The notes under the pieces: generated by a model
The model's input: the letters and a program-made list of their open reading frames with translations, nothing else
What the model was told of the DNA's origin: nothing
The model's database searches: none
Source: Sequoia sempervirens
Lineage: Eukaryota > Streptophyta > Pinopsida > Cupressales > Cupressaceae
Length of the DNA stretch: 64,000 nt
Direction of reading: 5' to 3'
Assembly (NCBI GenBank): GCA_007258455.2
Contig: VDFB02047230.1
Coordinates: 152,501,559 to 152,565,558 of the forward strand
In this document: positions 57,369-64,000 of the stretch, piece by piece
How positions within the stretch are numbered: position 1 is the first letter of the stretch
Layout of the letters: every line of letters starts with the position of its first letter
Translations under genes and position numbers: made by a program

Positions 57369-57648
57369 TGTTAGTGTAATTAATATTTAATTACACTTGC
57401 ATAACTTTACTTAGGTAATATTTAATTCCTAGGTTTATTATTCTCATCCTTATCTTATTGAGCTATCTTTTTGCTCAAGATAAGATTAGGGTTATGCATC
57501 TTTGCTTTTATAAAGCAAATAATATCTTGTAATTAAGAATTCTTGAATAATAATATTTTGTACATCTTATGCAAAGCTCTAATTTTTTGTTTTTCTCTTA
57601 TGTGGAAGGTGATTTTCTGGTTTGCATTTTAGATCTTGGTTTCTAACA
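57369..57648 (+). repeat. 5' LTR of element F
   Basis: TGTTAGTGTAATTAATATTT...TTTCTAACA. Contains TTTATAAAGC near 57510, a possible TATA box. Confidence 0.9.
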
Positions 57649-57660
57649 TGATATTAGAGC

Positions 57661-59647
57661 CTTGATTTGCAACCCCCTTCTCAGATTTTTGAGAAAATCA
57701 TTGTAGAGTTCATTCTGGATTCCTCAAGGGTATCATGCCTTGAGTTATTCATGAGGCATTTTGGATCAGATCGGGCTTCACCATTAGATTCAGAGCACAG
57801 AAAAAGGTCAGTTTTGGCTTTTATTTTGTAGATTTTGGCCATCATTTTCCAAATCTGTGAGGGTTTCAGGCTGGGAGATTTTTTGCAAGTTCTGGAGGTA
57901 GCGGATTTTTCAGAGCAATTTGAGCACAAATGGAGATCACCATCACGTTCACAGCGGCCAAAAACCCTACGAATGTCTGTCGTTTCATCGATTTTGGTGA
58001 AGTTGGTCTGGAAGGAAAAATATTTTTGCCTGGAGGGCCGAATGGCCTCCCCAACACACATTCTAAGGCTCAAAATTTGAAAAAAAATTGAAAACATGGG
58101 GTTATTGGAAACCCGTGTCGGCGCCTCTAGTTCACAGCGATTCGGCCACCTAGCGGCCACCGGTCCATCACCTCTCTCTAGCCCACGATTTCCCACAGCC
58201 CCTGGTCAGCCATCATATTGAAGACCAGGAGCCTTGCACCTTATCCAACCTGGCTAGGGCATATTCTGGCAGCCATACATGGAATATTTCGGCAAGCTAC
58301 AGCATTTACCGGTCGTCAAAAAAAAATTCTAGAAGGGGGGTGTTTTTTTTCCTAGACAGCCAGATGGCCGTCAAATTATTTCTCATGAAGTGCTGACGTC
58401 AAAAGCCGTACGGTGCTCCAAGCCCCCTCCTAGCCCTAATTTTCCCTAAAGGAGCACTTTTTTTCTTTTTGGCATAACTTGGGCATACGGTATCAAAATT
58501 GGGTAAATGAGATATCACCAAAAAGTTGGTTCTGAGCACTTTCTAGCGGTGTAGATTATTTTTCAGTATTTTTATGTTTATCTACATTTATTTCTGTTTG
58601 AAGTCAGATGTTCATTTTTGGCTTCCGAGCTCATAATTTTTTGCCATGATCTCCAATTTTCATCTTCTTTGCGGCATTGGAAAGGTATTGAGGAACTCTA
58701 TTTTGTTGTCCATGGAATTTTTTCTGTATCTGTCGTAAGTTTATCATTATTCTAGATTTATCCCGATGGGTGTTTTGTAGATTACTTGGATGTTTTGGTA
58801 GTTGGAAAGGTGAAACTTGAATATTTGTACCTCATTTCAGTACAACATCATTTTATTTTTTGTTTATGCATGTTTGCATTCTCTCCTTTTACAATCATTG
58901 GGTTATTGTAATAAATTAACTAAGATAAAGTTCCATTAGGGGTGTTTCTTGCATAATAATCTGATTAGAGTGTGCATGCACTTTGATCTCCATACTCATC
59001 TTGATTTGTTGGCAACTCGTATGGGTTATCTGGTTTCCTAGTTTCTTTTGGCCACATTTTTGCTATTGCTTGACACATATCAGATTCATCAGTTCACACT
59101 TCAGTTGAGAGATTATGTTTCTTGATCCGTATTGGTTAAGATCTTTCTTAGTTTGAGGGCCATGTTTTTATGGTTAATGTTCCAGAGTCTTTTTGGTACT
59201 CCTTCCCATGGAAGAGTTTTAGTATTAGTTTTCCATTGGCATTGAGATACACGGTTTCCAGATTATGTCATCATCTCATCTACTATTGCTTCATAGATTC
59301 TAGGGTTGTTCTAGTTTGTGAGTTTTCCAATGTTCTATGGCATTGGGTCTGCTATCGCATTATTTCATTTTTGGTTTCAGTTGTAGACAAAAGTATCTTT
59401 CCTTGCTTGTCAGATTTCAGTTCCATTGTTACTCCACAGTGTTCTTCCAATGCTTCTTTGTAGTAGTCATCTCATTGTAGGGGGGTTTTGTCCCACTAGG
59501 TTTTCCTTCTCTACCTCATTATTGTATTTGTACTTGGGTACCTGATCAGGCCTTGTTGTCAGGACCCATTCATTCATGCTTTCTTGCATTCATCTTAGTT
59601 TTAGGTGCATGCTTTTTTAGTCTCCCTAAGTTTCACTTATGGGGGGG
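57661..59647 (+). other. Internal region of element F, no coding genes
   Basis: About 2 kb, with a G/C-richer part (57800-58450). Frames such as 57681-58196 (minus) show no similarity and run against the element. Typical of large non-autonomous derivatives. Confidence 0.5.
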
Positions 59648-59880
59648 TGTTAGTGTAATTAATATTTAATTACACTTGCATAAGTTTACTTAGGTAATAT
59701 TTAATTCCTAGGTTTATTATTCTCATCCTTATCTTATTGAGCTATCTTGTTGCTCAAGATAAGATATCTTGTAATTAAGAATTCCTAAATAATAATATTT
59801 TACACATCTTATGCAAAGATTTTTTTCTCTTATGTAGAAGGTGATTTTCTAGTTTGCATTTCAAATCTTGGTTTCTAACA
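59648..59880 (+). repeat. 3' LTR of element F
   Basis: TGTTAGTGTAATTAATATTT...TTTCTAACA, preceded by CACTTATGGGGGGG. Confidence 0.9.
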
Positions 59881-60206
59881 AATACATGCAAGCAACATGC
59901 AAGATTCTTTTGTAGCCCATTTTATGAAATTTTATGACACATGTACATACAAACAAGACTTTTTGAACTTCTCCAAAAGTGGACACCCAAAAGACATATT
60001 CCCCTCCAAGATGCTTTCATGGTTTTACCAAGACTTATTTCCCATCCAATTTATATTTGCAATTTAACACCAATGGAATTTACATTTTTGTAAATTAAAA
60101 TATTATTCTCCTAACCCCTAAGTCCTTATTAAAAATAAACAAAAATTGAAAGAGCAATATTTTTGCTGATGCAAGATTGCTACTACCTCTAGATGCTCTT
60201 GCATCA
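59881..60206 (-). repeat. 5' LTR of element E, second part
   Basis: Resumes with AATACATGCAAGCAACATGC as in 55586 onward and ends GCATCA; followed by TSD GGAAC. Confidence 0.88.
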
Positions 60207-60211
60207 GGAAC
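60207..60211. repeat. TSD of element E, right copy
   Basis: GGAAC, identical to 55020-55024. Confidence 0.85.
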
Positions 60212-62210
60212 AAAGTGAACCAAGTTATAGGCCTTGAAACAAAAATAGGAATGAGAACCTGTATACCAATAAGGTTTGCTTTCCTCTAACAATTGAAGAA
60301 GCAATTCCCAAGGAACATAAGAAATTAGTGAATGCTAAAAAATTGAAGGTTGGACATCTATAAAATAGGAAGAAGGACCACTAGACAAAAATTCTCTTTG
60401 AGCCACTTTGAAATTCTCATAATATTTAAATAATAAATCAATGTGGAATCAAAAAGGTGCATAAGTTTCAGCCAAAAATAATCCAAGGAGAAGTTACCAT
60501 GCAACAAGAGAGGCTAAATTCTATTGTGGTGAATAATATATGTCTTGTGAGTTATTGTGTGAGAAATTAATACACTTATGAACAATGAAGGGATCACTTG
60601 TATCAAGGTGAGACATGGGTGACCCAAATTTAGATGAAAGAAAATAAATTTAGCAATCATAAAGGGATTTTTAGGGTTTTTTGTTCAACCTAGATATAAA
60701 AGGTAAGCATGGAAAGGCCATCACATGCATTTGTATAAAGATATGTAATTTTTACTAGTCTTTATACAAATCATGGAAATAAAAGAATACCTCTATGACT
60801 AAATTGACCATGCTAATGCTCGATCACTATGTACTCCTCAAATGGGTATCCCATTGACTTTAGCAAGAACGTAAAGAGTTCCATTATATATATCCACGAA
60901 ACATTGATAAAAGAGAAAGATATTGTAGGTTTTAGGATGGCCTAATATCAAGGGGCTCAAGGGTGGGTTTCCACCATCCTTACCATATCTATTAAAGGAA
61001 AGGATGAACTATCAATGTCAATATCTTGTGCAAGAAGAATAGGAACAACATTTTTAAATTTAGAGGAATGTTGCAAGAAATGGTTTGTGTATATATAGAA
61101 TGTAGTTAGGCTTAGTGGTATATTTATTTCCTTTATTGTTTATTTGGAGACTTGGATGGTATTTGAATGGATAAGGTATTGCACTATGTTCTTAAGATGC
61201 AAGCATCATTTGAAATATCATGGCTAGAGACTCTATAGTACTAGAAAAAGGCCTTTAGATAATATGGAGGAAGGGATTGATCATAGTCTAGTGATCAAAT
61301 GGGAAAAGCTACACTATTTTTTTGTTTAAGAGAACTGCTACAATATTTGATACATATATTTGGACATTTTTTAAAATGTTTATTTCTTTAATGTTTAAAC
61401 AAAAAATTAGCTAGTGCAACAATAGGTGTTAGAGTAGTAGTGTTATTTACAATAGCTTGGAATAATTCTTTTAAATATTTTTTATTATTTTTATAGTTAT
61501 TATGTGAATCAAAATCCACATACGATGTTGTATGAGCCTACAGGGTGAGTTCCTCGTATTGGTTGACACTTTATTGATAGTTGCAAAGGGTTGTGCAAAG
61601 TCATGCAAAAGAAGACTATCTTGTTAGTGAAATTTTATCCTTGACTAGAGGCTAAAGGTTTCTGATGAAAACCTTTTGTAGATATAAACTAGGTAGTGCA
61701 TGTATGTAATTTGAAAAGAATGAGGATTGGTATCTAAATATAAAATCAATAATTTTTTTATAAAAACCCTACTTGCAATGCACCGGGTTAGTAAAGGTGA
61801 CTTGGGGGCCTATATTAGTTTGAAAGTGTTTTAAGAACTGATTTACTAATTGATCTAAATAATTTATTTGAAGTGAGAAAAATAAATCTAGTGCAATGGA
61901 TTTCAATAGTTATGAGAAGATTTTTGCTAGTAATTGGTCTTGAAAAATAGTAACTACATAGGGTTGTAAAGATGAACATATATTTGTGGATCACCCTTTC
62001 CACTGCACTTTTCATAGTGAGGCACCTCAAAGCTAATGTGAAGTAGGATAGTAAGGATGTACTAGGATAGGGGGATACAATGATAGTATGTTGCGAGGAG
62101 AGGTTCAGTAGAAGAGGTGGATAGAAAGGTGAGCTAATGTTAAAAGTGCCCTAGACATTTTAGTTTAGTTGATTGTAGGCTCTATTTTATATAAAGGGAG
62201 TCAGATACTA
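60212..62210. other. Non-coding sequence, no gene recognised
   Basis: AT-rich with short chance frames only. No LTR, repeat array or protein similarity was seen. Confidence 0.45.
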
Positions 62211-62212
62211 TT

Positions 62213-62507
62213 GAACACTAAGAATACTGAGAGGGGGGTGATTATTGTTCTTTTAAACCATTCAAACATTTAAACATCTAATCCATATAGTACATTCAAC
62301 TACAATAAATGAAGAAAAGCATGAAACATTCAACAATAACTCATAACACATGAACACCGAGATTTTTACGTGGAAATCCAAAAATGGGAAAAACCACAGT
62401 GAGGATTAGCTCACAATATATTATAACCAGTTATAATATATTTATAGAAGTGCTCACTATAGGTGGACTCATTGTCCAAGCGGACACACTACCTATAGTG
62501 TAGAAAA
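62213..62507 (-). repeat. Truncated copia-type LTR fragment
   Basis: Starts TTGAACACTAAGAATACTGAGAGGGGGG, close to the LTR start of element B, and contains the ACATGAACACC...GGGAAAAACCAC and GCTCACTATAG phrases of that LTR type. No partner, primer site or TSD; the far end is lost near 62510. A solo or truncated relic. Confidence 0.6.
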
Positions 62508-62755
62508 ATGTATACCCTTGCATTTTCACACTTGTTTGGGCCTGCCTTGGTTTATTTATCCTTATTTAGGTCTCAATTGGTCTTATTTTGCATCCACAAG
62601 CCTAATAAATTGTATCTTTTTTTGGCTAATCCTAACAAACATCAATGGATAAATGATAATTTAATGATTTTGGCTATGTGTACTTGATTTTTTGAGTTGG
62701 GACTAATAAGACACCTAGGGTGTCTTTGTCCCCTAGAGGTCTTGGGATCTGATCT

Positions 62756-63450
62756 TGATGAGGGTGCAGCCCGAGACTTAGAAAATAACCCACAAACAAG
62801 AGAATAATTTTATTATTCAGAAAATGGAGATTCTTACATGCAGAGGATCTCAAATCCCCAAGTTCTACAACACATGCAAGTTACAGAAAGCTACAGAATC
62901 ACCCTTTCGCAATATGCAAGCTTGTCCCCAAAAAGTTACCCAAAAATTAGAAACTCACCCATAAATAGAGCTCATCTTTATTTTGGAGCCAAAACAACAT
63001 TCAAATTTGAGTTTAGGCGGTTTGGCGCAAAAAATTACAACTTGAAGTTCAAATTTCAAAAGAACATTTGCAATTGTATCTTCTAGAAAGTGTGCCAACT
63101 TCCCAGGGCCATAACTTTTGATCCGGGACTCCGATTCGTGAACCGTTTGAACCATTGGAAAGGTCTCGAAGTCAATAACACACTCAAAATCTGTTATGTT
63201 GATTTTGGAAAGTTTCAGGGCCATTCTAGGAAATCTAAGTGCCTCAAATCTAACTCGGAAGATTTTCAAGTGCAAATCTGGGAAACTAAAACTTCAATAT
63301 CTTTCAACCTAGGAATAGAAAATAAAAACTGTAAATTGGGAATTTCATTATAATGAAAATGTAAAAAAATCTAAAAACTGAGAAACTTGAAATCTAACTA
63401 TTTTTGGGTGATGCAAGATTTCCCTTACACCGCTGGATGCTCCTACATCA
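62756..63450 (-). repeat. 3' LTR of element G (chromovirus)
   Basis: 695 bp; TGATGAGGGTGC...CTCCTACATCA on the plus strand. Ends and some internal words resemble the LTR of element E. The five bases outside are GATCT; the partner lies beyond the window. Confidence 0.7.
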
Positions 63451-64000
63451 GACACCCAGGGTAATTTGAGAAGTGACCTCGTCACGTCTCAGATGATGGA
63501 GAAAAACCCAAACGGTCGACCTCTGCCTTAGGCAACTAGGATGAATCTTCAATAGGCCTTCCTTTCCATTTCACTAGATATTCTTCATATCGCCTATTCT
63601 TGGTACTCCTTCCCACATGATTATCTAGGATTTCTTCAATCTCCTCCTTTTCTGAAGTGGGTGTTGGAATCCCACACTGTTCCATCATTGGTACTTCCTC
63701 TGCACCACCTTCATGATACTCTATCAAATCTAAAATGTTGAACACAGGGGAAATGTTGAATCCATCCAGCAACTCTACCTCATATGCATTCCCTGAATCA
63801 TGCCTCTTCAAAATTTTACAGGGACTGAACTTCTTCATCTTCAATTTGTTATATGTTCCCATTGGAAACCTTTCCTTCCTCAAGTGGACCATCACTTCAT
63901 CACCAATCGAAAACTCCTTATACCCCCTCTTCTGATCTGCCTTCGCTTTATACCACATATTCATCTTGTTAATATGTTCTCTTACCTTCTCATGTATATC
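63451..64000 (-). pseudogene. pol: Element G integrase C-terminus with chromodomain
   Basis: Minus frame: GYKEFSIGDEVMVHLRKERF, then PMGTYNKLKMKKFSPCKIL, NAYEVELLDGFNISPVFNIL, the usual gypsy integrase C-terminal barrel; then a linker and NRRYEEYLVKWKGRPIEDSS, the chromodomain that in chromoviruses guides integration to marked chromatin. The next codon is TAG where a Trp is expected, after which LPKAEVDRLGFSPSSET continues to the natural end about 25 bp before the LTR. The upstream part of the gene is outside the window. Apart from the stop it is well preserved. Confidence 0.9.

Larger units (their letters stand above)
57369..59880 (+). mobile_element. Element F: non-autonomous copia-type LTR element nested in E
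   Basis: 2512 bp; LTRs 57369-57648 (280 bp) and 59648-59880 (233 bp) with TGTTAG...CTAACA ends; primer site TGATATTAGAGC at 57649-57660 (10 of 12 for initiator Met tRNA), polypurine ATGGGGGGG before 59648; perfect TSD AATAC (57364-57368, 59881-59885). The 2-kb internal region has no gag-pol and no convincing frame. The 3' LTR lacks about 47 bp present in the 5' LTR (GATTAGGGTTATGC region near 57480 and the TTTTTTGTTT region near 57590). Confidence 0.88.
55025..60206 (-). mobile_element. Element E: small non-autonomous LTR retrotransposon with own reading frames
   Basis: About 2.67 kb without the nested element F. LTRs 55025-55911 (887 bp) and 56806-60206 (interrupted); both carry TGATG...CATCA-type ends, the right copy with TGATG mutated to TAATG. 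Internal region only 894 bp with a perfect primer site at 56793-56804. Perfect TSD GGAAC. No gag or pol domain is present; two short minus frames are. LTRs differ by roughly 10%. Its LTR start (TGATGTAGGAGCATC on the minus strand) equals that of chromovirus G, which may have supplied its enzymes. Confidence 0.85.

Noticed and set aside
57681..58196. 171-codon minus frame in element F
   Set aside because: Antisense to F, no known motif, no composition typical of coding; probably a chance frame in the G/C-richer part.
1..64000. CRISPR arrays, operons, ribosome binding sites, tRNA or rRNA genes
   Set aside because: None seen; the sequence is plant nuclear DNA and the regular repeats found are retrotransposon minisatellites.

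Overview
The window is plant nuclear DNA from a repeat-rich, AT-rich intergenic region. Layered insertions of old LTR retrotransposons, 5-bp target-site duplications (TSDs), the tRNA-iMet primer site TGGTATCAGAGC and plant mobile domain (PMD) reading frames all point to a large-genome seed plant. The age of the elements and a transposase-like family I do not associate with flowering plants make a gymnosperm my best guess, but this is not proven. No intact host gene, tRNA, rRNA or CRISPR is visible. Almost every coding region is a decayed transposon gene on the minus strand.

Layout. 1-7467: 3' part of a plus-strand Ty3/gypsy element (D) with an antisense PMD gene next to its 3' LTR. 7468-11517: gypsy relics (coiled-coil frame, G-patch, reverse transcriptase) and the 3' end of a transposase-like gene. 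11523-32153: a minus-strand Ty1/copia element (A, TSD TTATT) inserted into that gene, whose other part continues at 32159-34660 in the same frame. Inside A's 3' LTR sits a 10.7-kb minus-strand gypsy element (C, 12088-22752). C has lost gag, RT and integrase but keeps an antisense, intron-containing PMD pseudogene with a TATA box, a chain of tandem repeats and a 741-bp inverted repeat. 35173-41466: a second complete minus-strand copia (B, TSD ATTAT). 44880-46210: an unidentified spliced gene remnant. 47430-48715: a gypsy gag fragment ending at a 100-N gap.

After the gap, 48816-54581 repeats 39114-44879 at a constant offset of 9702 with no difference seen. This probably reflects an assembly overlap or haplotype error, not biology. 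55025-60206 is a small complete non-autonomous LTR element (E, TSD GGAAC) with its own short reading frames. A 2.5-kb non-autonomous copia-type element (F, TSD AATAC) is inserted in E's 5' LTR. 62756-64000 is the 3' end of a chromodomain-bearing gypsy element (G) whose LTR termini resemble those of E.

How the parts relate: A, B and G carry the usual gag-pol machinery, now broken. C, E and F lack it and must have been moved by relatives. The most interesting biology is the repeated association of an antisense, spliced PMD gene with the 3' end of two different gypsy elements, and the inverted PMD fragment in C that could fold into a long hairpin RNA. Percent identities quoted here are estimates by eye.
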